Origin: Maylandia zebra
Lineage: Eukaryota; Chordata; Actinopteri; Cichliformes; Cichlidae
NCBI RefSeq assembly: GCF_041146795.1
Contig: NC_135170.1
Location: 29,375,533 to 29,439,532, forward strand
Direction: 5' to 3'
Length of the DNA stretch: 64,000 nt
Made by a program: the position numbers and the translations under genes. The notes below the pieces were generated by a model. The model saw only the letters and a list, made by a program, of their open reading frames with translations, did not search any database and was not told the DNA's origin. Below are positions 53,601 through 64,000 of the stretch, piece by piece. Within the stretch, counting starts at the first letter, position 1. The number at the start of each line of letters is the position of its first letter.

Positions 53601-56600
53601 AACACACATACACCCCCAGAATTACTCCTCCCCAATCCCAAAGCTCATCTTGCTTTTGTATTAACTGGCATTTTACTCCATATATCCCCCTCCTCCTCCT
53701 CTCATTCCAGATCTGCTCTTCCCTCCCTTTCGGTCTTCTTTCATTCTCTTCGCTGCCAAGAACTTAATGACACTGCTGAGCTAACTGGTTGCTATGGAAA
53801 CAGGCTTGTGATTGGTCAGGAGGACCGAAGGAGAGTTCGAAATGATTGTGGGTGGGGATGTGAGAGCTGGCTGAGTGGGTGGGTGGGTGCTGGGGGCAGT
53901 GAGTGGCACATTTGTCCACGAAAAAGCGAAGAAAAAAAACAAACATTAGCCATCCCTCCTGGCTTGCACAATGCAGTCACATTCCACTGGTCCCTCCTGA
54001 CAAGCACACAGCTCATCGTTAGATGTCAAGGTTTTATCCCGTTTCCACGTTCGCTCGACGATTCTCTCCGTGGGCTTGTGATTTTACACCACGGGCGATC
54101 ACTTCCTTTCTTTCTCAGCAGTCTGAGAAAAGCAGAGAGGCATGCATACGTACTGATAGGCAAACCCACATATGTGCAGACCGGTAATGTTCACGAGCTT
54201 ACTTCTAAAGCAGGGAGGACGAAATGCACTTTCCATAAATAGATAAAAGCACGAGGTTGTGATCAAATAGTAGAAAACATCAGCACAATAATTTTAAAAA
54301 AGATGGCTTAAAAAGTGTGTTTTACTTCTAAAATAAGAATAATAAAAATAAATACAGTTTGAGCCGAAGGATTTTGTTATATAATCTGATCTATATCAGT
54401 TCAGGATTGTCAGGAGGAAGCAAAACTTTAAGTGAGTGTTGCACTGCTGCTCTGGTCACTCTCTTTAATATGCTGATAATGCTGCTTTGAATCACGTTCA
54501 TGCACTGAAATCATGTGAGCATCCCACCTTATGCAGAAAACCTTACCACAGACTGAAAGGGACTGCCATCCTGGTTAAAGTGCCGTTCTACATAATCTGA
54601 AGACAGAAGATGGCTGCAAAGAGAGATAAGATATTATAAATACTTGCAACAGCATCCTTTCTAGTCAGAAATAATAATAATAATAATAAACTGGGATTTT
54701 TTTCTGCTGTCTGTTCTCCCCACAAATTTATTTGGTGTTCCCCATCTTGACATGAAACATAATAGAGGCGCTAAGTGCATTTGCTTAAGTGTGGGGAAAT
54801 GCTAATTAGAACAGCTGCAGTAAATTAAGAGCACCCACTGATACAAAATGTGCAAAAAAAAAAAGCAGATCTGATGAATTTACAGGGTAATACTAACTGA
54901 TTTAATTCCAGGTCTAAAGTGAAGGTGCGTCCAAAGGCTTCTACTTGGAAACAGCTCTGGGCCAAGTGGACAGGCTGAAAGAAGAAAAAAGAAAAAAACG
55001 CTAGAGAGATGGATTTGACAGTGTGTAACAAAGTGTAACAAAACAATTGTGGTTAGATGTGTCACTCTGTGAAAGCCACAGAAGGGTTGTGAAAAAGTCT
55101 CATGAATAATTCAGCAAAATCAATACAGTGTAAGGTCTAAAAGCATCTCAGCAGCTGAGATATTATGATTTATAAAGTCTGCATTGATCAGCACTGGCTG
55201 CCAGCTTTCAGGCAAGCTTGACTCCACAGAGCTATGGCTGTTTAGGAGCTAAGCTGGAGTCTCGTGATAAGGATAAATAGAGGAGGTCTTCACAGGAGGA
55301 TAGGAAGAGGAGAAAGCGTTACTCCTATGTATTCAGCCATGCTGTGTCCCCGGATGGTCAGCTGCCAGGCTTGAGGACGTAAGGACACCGCAGGGGCAGG
55401 AGAGAGTGAAATTTACTGCGGACCAAACAGTATGTCTCTTCAGCAGCTTCGACTGTGCCAGCGTGGCTTTGAACTCAGTCTGGAGGAACCGGCTGCAGTG
55501 AATCACTGGGCTTTTACAATAAAACGCATCACTATGCAGAAATTATTCCCTCCATTGAGTACAGACAACAGATTTCTTACTATTGTCTTGGAGAGGCTGC
55601 AGCTTGGTACCTCTGTCCCTGTACAGTAACACTGCTCTACTGCTTTAGATTGTTTCTATTTAACTGTTCTTGACGTGGCTGAAAGACATTATTTTTAAGA
55701 CAAAGTAGCTGCTCTGATGCTGCTGATGGTATCACAAAGACTTAATATCAAAAAAGTTCATATTTGTCTGAATCTGTCACTCAGTCGCTTTCTCATTGTT
55801 GCTGGTTTCAAAGCCGAAACAATCACACTAAAAGGTCCTTTTTAGAAACTCCTCTTCAATTGTGTCACATCATTATTTTCGTCTCCAGCAGCCCCCACCT
55901 GCTACAGATCTTTTAAAGCCATTGTGGATACTGAAATGTAAATTGCTTAAAGTTCAATATACATTCTTGCATAAAATAACACTTCAAACAACACATTGTA
56001 AGATTTATGCTAGCATTGCTCTCACACAAACTGCCTTGCTCCATAACTTTATACCTTTATGATACCTTTATCTTTTTCCTTGAGAACATCTGATTCTAGA
56101 TGCTAATCTATATTCATCTAATAATCTGTAGAGTTTAAGCTATGCCGAAATGAACGCAATGTGCAAAACCAAATAAATCAAATCAGCCAAAATGTTGCTT
56201 CATCTATTTTTGAACACAGTGTGATGTGACAGAAAAAAAAGAACAAGTTCAGCTCATCCCTCCCCACTGCTTCTAAATTTATCTGGTCTCTTATTCCGAG
56301 CATCTTAAATATTTAAAAAACAAAACACAGCAAGTGAGGCAGCTGAGACTTTTGAAATCTTGTCTACGGAAAACCATTTTATGAACATATTATAGTTATG
56401 CTTATTTAAGACACCATCTCTTCCCAAGATTATAGCATATGTATTCAGTCAAATCTTGAAGCATGTGACTCTGGTGTGTGTACTGAGCCTAATATACTGT
56501 CAGAGAGAGAGAGAGAAAGAATGGGAGAGACAGTGGATGGGGGAGAGTGCTCAGACCTCTTGGACCATCCAGCACTTCTTACACAGGCCTGTTCTATAAT

Positions 56601-58315
56601 TAATGGGACATACTTCAACACACTACTGAATAATAAAGAAGTCAGAGACTCAGCGTGGCATCCGAGTTATCAGATGATGCGACTATTTCAAGAGAGTCTA
56701 CCTTTGTCCTGTGGAGATGGTGGTCGCTTCATATATCGCGCGGCATTTAAACAGCTCTTTGATTAACCAGCATTTGAGCAGTGCGTATTAAGAAAGCCAA
56801 GTGTTGTTTCATAACTTGTTGCTAGAGGTTACAGCTTAAATTTAGGGAAGGGAAAAATAGTTTCAAGCAACAACTCTTCTTGGTAACACCCACCGGACGC
56901 TGCTTCACTTCACATTCAAAGGGATTTTCACTGACTAAATGGGTCAAAATCGCAAGGAGTAGAGGCTGCTGCAATACACCGCCCTGCGCTGTTATCTCTG
57001 TGTAGGAGCCGCATGAGCAGTGGGGAGCTGAGCACTGCACTGTTTTAGTGACAGGGAGGAAAAGGAGGTTGACACCAACAAAATAAAAGTCTGTCCTGGT
57101 GCTGTCACACCCTTGTACACGCATGCAGTTATCTGCAGTCGAAATGGTCAAGGATTTCCTGCATTTATGCCTCGATAAATGCAGGAAATGATTGATTTTA
57201 GTGCAGGGCAAATGTTTTTAAGTTCTCATTGAAACGTATTTATGCATTACTCACGTGGAATAGTTTCTTTTTGTTCAATTTAGAGTGAAATGTATCAGTT
57301 TCTTTTATTTAGGAAGGGTCCTAAAACCTTGTCTGGGATCCTTTACAGCATGGGAATAAACAGAATTAAGGATGTAAGCTCACCAAGGTGTCCCCGGTGC
57401 TATTCTTCACCCTGGTACCCAAGTAGTCATGAGCCATTTCTTCTTCTGACTTGATTTGCTGTACGAGGCGCTTTGGATAAATGATCTCGGTTGCAGTGTC
57501 CCCACTCTCCGCCCGGCCCACTGGGGCAAACCAGTCCCACATGCTTCCATCCTGCTCCAGGTTCCTGTCAACACCTGTATGTAATACAAGAGGAAAACTC
57601 TCACAGTGTGTTTCCACTAGGCACTGCAAGTTAGCAACACAAGTGAACCTGCCCAAACAGAGCAGCGGGGATTTCTTTAAGGATAAAAAACAAGCACAAA
57701 GTAATGCACATTTAAAACAAATCAGCCTGTGAGCGTCTTCATCTGTAAGCTCACGGTTTGGTGACCTAATTTAACAGTGAACATTATTTATCCGTAATAG
57801 TATTTTATAAAAATAGTGGATATAGCTAGATGTGCACGCTCTGATGGAAAATAATTAGAATACTTGTCATTACTTAAATTATCTACAATAGGGATGCTCA
57901 TATAAGCCTGCATATTGTGAGTATACAAATGAAAGGCTCACAAATCGTCATCCCAGGGCAATAAAATGTAGTTATATTCTAGTGCTGTAGATGTTTCTTC
58001 CTAAATGCTCGTCTGAAATGGTTATGGATACGTTATAGGTAATGAGGCTGCAGTGGGAATGTGTTGATGCAGCAAATTGTGCTTTCAGGCCAGTGGGCTG
58101 TTTGGCACCGAGATCCCGCTACAGTAAAATTACGAGCCTACACCGGGGTTCGAAAAGTGCTGTTCACGGTGAAAAAAAGAGTGGATGCAAAGGAAACGAA
58201 AGGGGTTCTCCCTCTCTCGATCCAAACCCCCTCGCTCGCTTCTCTCTCTCTTACCTGAGACTGCAAGCCTCTCGCCCACTGCAGCAAAGACCGTGAAGCA
58301 CCACACCGCCAGCAT
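41653..58315 (-). CDS. adam11: ADAM11, catalytically inactive neuronal ADAM receptor
   Basis: A neuronal surface protein that binds LGI proteins and helps place Kv1 channels at synapses. 26 coding exons (5' to 3', minus) are 58315-58255, 57574-57384, 54974-54898, 54613-54547, 52889-52807, 52696-52633, 52550-52490, 51701-51517, 50170-50099, 49919-49753, 49659-49575, 48065-47975, 47538-47487, 47026-46927, 46788-46717, 46590-46498, 46171-46091, 46005-45955, 45876-45813, 45685-45586, 44882-44763, 44647-44479, 44200-44089, 43305-43215, 41997-41980 and 41668-41653. They sum to 780 residues in frame (human 769). Order: signal peptide, prodomain (PVHLAQSCF), furin site RRSKR, metalloprotease-like domain, disintegrin ([18 protein letters not shown]), Cys-rich, EGF-like ([18 protein letters not shown]), TM helix and the short tail NIRRGRSGGG. 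The zinc motif HEXXH is replaced by [11 protein letters not shown]. The [15 protein letters not shown] stretch separates it from ADAM22/23. Confidence 0.96.
41980..41997 (-). other. 18-nt microexon of adam11
   Basis: Eighteen bases encode the junction K|NIRRG|R of the cytoplasmic tail. The acceptor is ATGCAG and the donor GTATAA. The next exon adds only SGGG and a stop. Reading past the donor stays open for 28 more codons, to a TGA at 41891-41889. The spliced tail NIRRGRSGGG agrees with NIRRGRSGGA as remembered for human ADAM11, which supports both tiny exons. Confidence 0.85.
43320..43376. repeat. Purine-rich GGA/GAA repeat
   Basis: A run of GGAGGA and GAGGAA units on the plus strand lies directly beside the adam11 transmembrane exon, within about 15 bases of its acceptor. 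On the transcript it forms a long polypyrimidine tract, which is probably why it is kept there. Confidence 0.7.
48163..48204. repeat. (ATCC)n microsatellite
   Basis: About ten copies of ATCC. It lies in an adam11 intron and is followed by LINE-derived sequence, a pairing often seen at the tail of fish LINEs. Confidence 0.9.
48205..49505. mobile_element. LINE-derived fragments (L2/Rex-like) in an adam11 intron
   Basis: Two recognisable pieces are present. 48330-48520 has the GGATGTTGTCCAAGACAAGG and CCACCCACTCTATGACGTGCTGGC wording of a fish LINE 3' coding end. 48950-49500 has GGACAGGCTGCCAGTCCAAC, GGAGGAAACCTGGGCACCCA and a tail of GATGGATGGATGG. Both are common in teleost genomes. No intact reverse transcriptase remains. 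The exact families and limits need a repeat library. Confidence 0.55.
57154..57189. repeat. Perfect 15-bp hairpin in adam11 intron 2
   Basis: ATTTCCTGCATTTAT (57154-57168) pairs exactly with its reverse complement at 57175-57189 across a six-base loop GCCTCG. It lies in the 2.4-kb intron between exons 2 and 3. No flanking transposon ends were recognised. Confidence 0.85.
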
Positions 58316-60874
58316 GATCTTCACATATTCCCCCGGATTACAGCATGGAGAGCCGCAGGATGTCACGAACCCGGCAGACGGAGTGAAGAAAAGACTAAAA
58401 AAATCACACAAATGATGGCGAGGATCCAAAATCAATCTACTAAACATCTGACGATGTGCCTCCTCTCATCTCTCCCCCTCTCTATCACTCGCCCTCTCAG
58501 CTCCGGTCAACACTGCTACAGAGAATTTGGATTTGCATATCAGAATGATGAAAAAAAGAAGTGACAGGCCTTTGTCGGAGATGATGGATACAGGCCTAGA
58601 GAGTGATCAGTTTAGAAATAGTGTGGAACGGGAGAGTGCGCACCGCGGAATCATAGCTCCGCAAGCCTGCGCGGGTGCGTATGGGTGTATGGATGAGGTT
58701 GTATGTGTGTGTATATGCGAATCTGCAGTATGCGGAAACGAAGGGATGGGAAACCGAAGAGCAATGCGTTGGGTCTGCGGTGAGGAGGACACGTGGGACG
58801 CTGGTACCCTCCTTCATCCCGAGCTGCCTCCTCCTCCCGTTGCCATGCAGCTCTGCGCAAGAAGAGGATGCGACAGCCCGCCAGCCGGAGAAAAGCTCGA
58901 AAGGGGATCAGGGATGGGCAGTTCATTCATTTTCTGAACATGAAGGAGTTAATCAGGAGTATCCGGGAAAGCGTTGACATGAAGATCACAGCTCTATAGG
59001 GGATGAAAGTGGTCCCGACCGAGGAGAGACATTATGAACCCAAGACACCCTCTGACAAACCGGCTACAGCAGAGGCCATACTGTTCACACCTTGTTTCTG
59101 CCTTAAACAGCTCAAACTGTTCAAGATATTCTTACGATTCATTTTTATTCATTTCAGCACTGCAAGTTATACCAAATGCCATAAAAATAAACTTAATCAC
59201 AGGGATCTCCAAATGTTTAACCTGTTTGAATGCATCCTGCTGTTTTAACATTTAGAAAAATCACTGTTTTTGTAATGAGAAGCTGGTTTTCACTTTAAGA
59301 GCCAGTGTTACATTCAGCTTATAGGTCTGGAAATATGTAGCAAAAGAAGAAAACGTAATATTAATGCTGGAAAAAAATGAATGTTACATGTGGTCCACTG
59401 AGTACTTACTTAACCACAGCAGAGCGGCTAAGTGAATATGCACGACTGCTACTAAAGTGTAATATCAGGGACTGATTAAGTCTTTTTATTTGAATCAAGC
59501 ATCACACAGAGCATACTGCCCAAACACACTGCTGTCAGTGAAATGAAAAACTCCAACTGACCACTGTGAATGTCCCTACAAGAACATTACATGATCATGT
59601 TGACTAAAGTAACTCTAAAGCTTTTGTTGGCCCCAGTGATCAGTAAAACATGCTGTGTTCAAAGGGATGTATGAGTTTAACTGCTTATGACTCCTAATCA
59701 GAAGCCGCTAATGGAGATGGACGCTGAAACCTGCAGTCTCTCTGCTGTCTCTCACCTGCTGGGTTTAGCTTCCCTGGTGCAGCCCAATCTCAGCAGCCAT
59801 CCTATAATACATCAAACTAATGGAGAAAAACTGCACCGGCACCCCCTCTGAATATTTCATTTACCTCCCTTTGAGACAAGCAGAGAAGGAGGAATAGCAG
59901 GAAGAGATGGAGGTGGGAGTATCAGGAGGAATGCAGCATAAGCTAAAGATGCTCCTGCCCTGCCAAAATAAAATAAAATATCATAAAATAAAATAAAATA
60001 AAAAATGATGGCTGCCAGAATATTGCAGTTCTAAAACTTTAAACAGACACTGACTTTAGTCTGCACTTTGCTGCTGGCTTTCTGATTCAAACACTAAAGT
60101 CTTCACTGTGATCTGGTAAGTGGTCACATAGTGCTGATGCAGTATTCTGCAGTAAGACAGCTGAGTTGCAAGTAGTGCAAAGGTGGCTCTGTGAGCAGGG
60201 ATGCAGTGGTCACACTGGTTTTAGGGTGAATATAAAGGATATGAGGAATTCCATTTTTTTTAAGATTTCAGGTTACACTTAAATGTAAGTAATGTATAAT
60301 AATCACAATCTTGAACCCTCTTATATCAGAGCTTGACAGAGACAACTCTTCTCAAGCAGCCAGTCCTGAATCAAAACTTGTACTATAGACAGTCGATGTT
60401 GATATGTCACAGTAATAAAAGCACAGGTGGAATCACAGTAAATCAGCATCCATCACTATACACCTCCCATACGTGTTATATAAAGGGGGATTCCTTCTGT
60501 AGCATATAAATGTTTGAAGTCTTGTTAAGCTGTCTAACACCTTCTGCTAAAACAGGGGAAAAGTCTCAACCAGCTTCTACAATGATTCTCATTAAAAATC
60601 CAACGGACGTGTTGAGAAACAGAAGGCATTTGTTTCAGAATGCAGGACATACACAAGTAAATAAATGGGAATACCCTAATACTTTTACAGTTTGTGCATG
60701 AATCTGAATGGCAGAGCCAACTGTGATAGAGACACACTACCCTCTGGTGTGGACTGTGCTGTATCACAGTCAGCGCTTTAATTGCTGAATTCTCTGTAAC
60801 TGAGTCCATTCAGCTGGAATAAGAAGAAATGGGAAAGCTATTCCCATTTCAGGTGTACTGAAGCGTAGTAGAAA
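58316..60874. other. 5' flank of adam11 and intergenic DNA
   Basis: The first 600 bases are GC-richer with CpGs (for example GTGCGCACCGCGG near 58640) and probably contain the adam11 promoter and 5'UTR. Overlapping open frames at 58.5-59.2 kb on both strands show no homology I recognise. A short (AAAAT)n tract lies at 59966-60004. Confidence 0.45.
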
Positions 60875-61762
60875 TACACTCACTGGCCACTTTTTAAGCA
60901 CACATCTACTTATTAATGCAAATTATCCAACCATATGGCAGCAACTCAATGCATTTTGGCAACTTGGCATGATTGTTGGTGCTACATGGGCCGGTGCAAA
61001 CTTCTGATCTGCTGAGATTTGCCCACACAGGCATTTCTGGGTTTATAAAGAATGGAAAAAAAAAAAGAAAATATCCAATGAGAAGCAGTTCTTTGTGTGA
61101 AAATGCCTCATTGATGCCAGATGTCAGAAGACAATGGTCAGACTGTGTCAAGCTGATATGAAGGCAACAGTAACTTAAATATCCAACTGTTAAAATTCAA
61201 AATGTGTAAACAACTCAAAATCCTCTGTTCATTCTCTGTTCTTTCCTCAGGCTAGTGGTGTAATGACGTGGGGGATATTTTCTTGGCTCTTTAATACTAA
61301 CTGAATATCATTTAAATGCCACAGCCTACCTGAATATTATTGCTGAGCATGTCCATCTTTTTACTCATGTACATTTCTGATAGTTGATTCCAGCAGAATA
61401 ATGTGCCGTGCCACAAAGCTTAAATCACCGTCACCTGGTTTCTTGAACATACCAACGAGTTCACTGTGCTCCAGTGGCCTTCACAGTGACTGTATCTCAG
61501 TCTAATAGAGAATCTTTGGGATGTGGTGGAACTGGAGGTCTGTGTCATGGGTGTGCAGCCGACAAGTTTCCAGCCACTGTGTTAAGCTATCATATAAATT
61601 TGGACCAAAATCTCTGGGTAGTTTTTTTCTGCACCATGTTGAATTTGTCTCATGGTGAATTAAGAATGCTCTAAAGGCAAAAAAAACAAACAAAAAACAA
61701 AAACAAACAAGATCCAACTTGCTGGTAGCAAGATGTGCTTAATAAAGTGGGCAGTGAGTGTA
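60875..61762 (+). mobile_element. Internally deleted Tc1-like element
   Basis: The left end TACACTCACTGGCCACTTTT and the right end, inverted TACACTCACTGCCCACTTTA, form clear inverted termini. A TA target is seen at the right flank. Inside, stretches such as GAAAATATCCAATGAGAAGCAG, GTAATGACGTGGGGGATATTTTCTTGGC and CTTTGGGATGTGGTGGAACT match the transposase region of a very common teleost Tc1 family. The order is kept, but a middle part is missing and stops are frequent. Length is 0.9 kb against about 1.2 kb for a full copy. Confidence 0.8.
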
Positions 61763-62215
61763 TATTTCCCATGGTACCTCTTGCCACAGGTATAACTCTG
61801 ATTACCTATGTAATCAAGAAGAGCTTCAGCGTGGAGTGTTAGTAAGGGGTGTTGTTGAAAGAATCCTTATTGTTAAGTATGAGCCAATTTCATGAAGGCA
61901 TGTTTACAATATAGCCTCCTTATTAGAATTTAACATCACAGTTTGCTGTTTTTAATCTCTGATGTGTCTTCTTTAGCCGTCATTGTATCACTTCAGGAAA
62001 AAAAAAAGTATAGCAACACTCATGGACAGCAACGTGACGAGCTGATTGATGTGCTGGTTTGCCCAGGTTTGTGTGACTACAGCTGGGCCAAGTGGCGGAA
62101 AATGAGGTAATTAGCAGTTAATTGGTTTCAGGTTCTCTCTTAGAGTATAGTAAAGCGTGACTCATCGCCTGGTGTCAGGACGCTGCCAGTTAACTAATTA
62201 AAAGCTTTCCAGAGA

Positions 62216-62222
62216 GTATAAG
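62216..62222 (+). promoter_or_regulatory. TATA-like box of the TFIIIA-type gene
   Basis: GTATAAG lies 72-78 bases before the start codon at 62294, a suitable distance for a short 5'UTR. None of the other genes here shows such a clear TATA element. Confidence 0.5.
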
Positions 62223-62293
62223 ACTGGTAGGGAACAGCCGCTCGGTTTTCATAACGTTCTGTAGTTAGAGTAACTTTCAGATATCAGAAAAAA

Positions 62294-63909
62294 ATGAATG
62301 ACATGCGAGCTGGGAAACCTGTCTGCGGTCAACCGCTGGAGTTGTTCAGCTGTTCTCATGGCGAGTGTGGCGCAACTTTCACCAGGCAGTGGAAACTCAA
62401 AGAGCATGAGACTGTGCACACCGGGGCGGTAAGGAAAATATTCAATTACGCAGTGCCAAAGCCTTTCTTTCTAAACCCTTTAAACTGAAAAATAAAGTAA
62501 GAAACAGTAACTTTACAACTATGACAAATGCGTGCAGCGCCCGTGCCAGTGCGCAGTTGCCGGCTGCGGTCGTCGCTTCTCCAGAAGCTCTCACCTGCGG
62601 CGCCACATGCTTGAGCACACCGGGGAGAAGCGATTCAAGTAAGTAACTCAAACACGGTTTTCCTTCTCTCAGCTGTCGTCTCACTTTGGTTTCTGATTCA
62701 TGCAGATGCAAGTTTGTGACCTGTACAAAGACATTCTTTAACGCAAGCAAATTGAAGAGACACGTGCGCTTCGCCCATGGAGACAAAAATAAGTACTTCA
62801 AGGTTTGTGTGAATATACACTTATACACCAGATGGCACCAAAACTACATAATTTGCACCAGCTTCGTTTACTTTTGAGATAAACCGGTTTTCAAGCCTTG
62901 TCATTTTAATCACTTGTGCATTCCCGTCCTGTAGTGCAAACACCCAAACTGCTCTCTGACCTTCAAAAAGCGCAGATTGTTTAAGATGCACCTGAAGGAA
63001 CATGAAATGGTTGCCAAGTTCAAGTAAGTCCATGTAATAGCTTGGATTCATATAAAATATAGTTCAGATTTTGCTCTGCTTTAACATATACTGACACTAC
63101 TGTGTGACTTAAAGAAATTGCTGAAGCTGTCAAATGAGTCTGTATTAAAGATGATACTTTTACTGCTTTAATCAGCGTTTATACCTGCAGAATGAGCTGC
63201 CAATGCCTATGTGGGGTTGGTGTCTGTGATTAATTTTTACTTCTGTCTTTACTCCTGGGATACTTAGATGTTCGAAGGATGGATGCGCTGCCACATTTGA
63301 CTCCCATATTGCCCGCAAAGCTCACGAGAAGAAGCATGCAGGTTGGTTTAATCTTGGTGGGGACTTGTCGTCTTTAATCTCGGTACAGTTTTTTCATTAA
63401 AATGGGGTTGAATGCTTTTGTGTGTAACCTTTTCATGCATTGAAGACAAAATAAACATGGCCCAGAAGGGAGATGGTGGATGATCTCATTTGTCTGGTCT
63501 CTGCAGGTTACCGCTGCCCTCATACTAATTGCCAGGTATTTGAACATACCTGGGGGAAACTTCAGAAACACATGATTAAACACCCAGGTGAATTTGACCA
63601 TAGTACATAGTTTTTGTTTCCCTGCTCAGTGCTTTGTTGGTTAAAGGATGGCCCAGTTAATTGTTTTTTTATGTTGCAGCCACATTTACATGCCAAGTGT
63701 GCAAGAAGGAGTTTAAGAAAGTGGATTCTTTGCGGAGGCACAAGCGGACGCATGCTTCCCACAAGCCTGTGCTGGTCTGTCCCAGAGATGACTGCCAGGC
63801 TTACTTTTCTACAACCTTTAACCTGCAGCACCATATTCGCAAGGTGCACCTTGAGCTGCTCAAATACAGATGTTCCTTCCCTGACTGTACTCGCATGTTT
63901 GCTATGCGG
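62294..63909 (+). CDS. gtf3a: TFIIIA-type nine-zinc-finger protein (3' end outside window)
   Basis: TFIIIA binds the internal control region of 5S rRNA genes and the 5S rRNA itself. Seven exons are visible: 62294-62428, 62538-62638, 62706-62802, 62935-63023, 63268-63341, 63507-63587 and 63680-63909 (269 codons, in frame). Fingers 1-6 each sit on their own exon and fingers 7-9 share exon 7. Examples are CSHGECGATFTRQWKLKEH (1), CAVAGCGRRFSRSSHLRRH (2), CKHPNCSLTFKKRRLFKMH (4) and CQVCKKEFKKVDSLRRH (7). Finger 7 has the short C-X2-C spacing and finger 6 the TW-x-KLQKH pattern, both TFIIIA traits. Finger 9 breaks at the donor after CTRMFAMR. The N-terminus before finger 1 is short. It could be TFIIIA proper or a duplicate such as an oocyte 5S-binding (p43-like) protein. 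Confidence 0.85.
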
Positions 63910-64000
63910 GTAGGTCTCTAGCAAGAAACTGGAAATGTGTACCTACTTTAAATCAAAAGAGATGCCAGTGAAACATAACATCCAGTTTTAAAGTAGCTTT
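63910..64000 (+). other. Start of next gtf3a intron
   Basis: GTAGGT follows the exon at 63910. No further exon occurs before the window ends. Confidence 0.7.

Noticed and set aside
53598-54242. 214-codon open frame on the plus strand inside an adam11 intron
   Set aside because: It is antisense to adam11, has no recognisable domain, and its composition follows a C/T-rich region. No splice or promoter context supports it.
41653-58315. Assignment to ADAM22 or ADAM23
   Set aside because: The TM-region sequence [12 protein letters not shown] and the very short NIRRGRSGGG tail fit ADAM11; ADAM22 and ADAM23 have different and often longer tails.
58527-59255. Cluster of overlapping open frames upstream of adam11
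   Set aside because: They overlap on both strands in a GC-richer promoter-like region and show no protein family signature.

Overview
The window is nuclear DNA from a vertebrate, and the content points to a ray-finned (teleost) fish. It carries seven intron-containing genes whose spliced products match well-known vertebrate proteins. Introns are short to moderate, GT-AG splice sites are clear, and the non-coding DNA holds relics of Tc1/mariner, hAT and LINE elements of kinds common in teleost genomes. The species cannot be fixed by eye. I see no RNA gene, CRISPR array or prokaryotic feature.

Layout. (1) 1-8317, + strand: the 3' three quarters of acly (ATP-citrate lyase); its 5' part lies before the window. 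A non-autonomous hAT element sits in one intron. (2) 10770-13020, +: klhl11, two exons, complete. (3) 13021-17859: the klhl11 3'UTR, then a gene-poor stretch with an L1-like retroelement relic. (4) 17860-22363, +: nt5c3b (a 5'-nucleotidase of the HAD fold), missing only its first short exon. A second, nearly synonymous copy of its last coding exon lies at 23101-23190. (5) 24674-30198, -: fkbp10, ten coding exons, complete, ending in an ER-retention signal. (6) 32248-37360, +: p3h4 (SC65/LEPREL4), seven exons, complete. (7) 41653-58315, -: adam11, 26 coding exons including an 18-nt microexon. (8) 62294 to the window edge, +: a nine-finger TFIIIA-type protein (gtf3a-like), cut off inside finger 9.

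acly, klhl11, nt5c3b, fkbp10 and p3h4 keep the order and relative strands remembered for human 17q21.2 (P3H4, FKBP10, NT5C3B, KLHL10, KLHL11, ACLY), except that KLHL10 is not seen between klhl11 and nt5c3b. Beyond p3h4, where human has JUP, this window has adam11 and the TFIIIA gene, so there is a rearrangement breakpoint. fkbp10 and p3h4 are divergently transcribed and both serve collagen modification in the ER. The other genes are functionally unrelated: lipogenic acetyl-CoA supply, CUL3 ubiquitin-ligase adaptor, nucleotide salvage, neuronal surface receptor and 5S rRNA transcription.

I found no candidate for a wholly new biological system. The best leads are the duplicated nt5c3b terminal exon, the adam11 microexon with a possible alternative cytoplasmic tail, the open reading frame through p3h4 intron 1, and several perfect hairpins in introns. 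Exon limits were read by eye. For fkbp10, p3h4, adam11, klhl11 and the visible part of acly the exon lengths add to an unbroken frame, which supports them.
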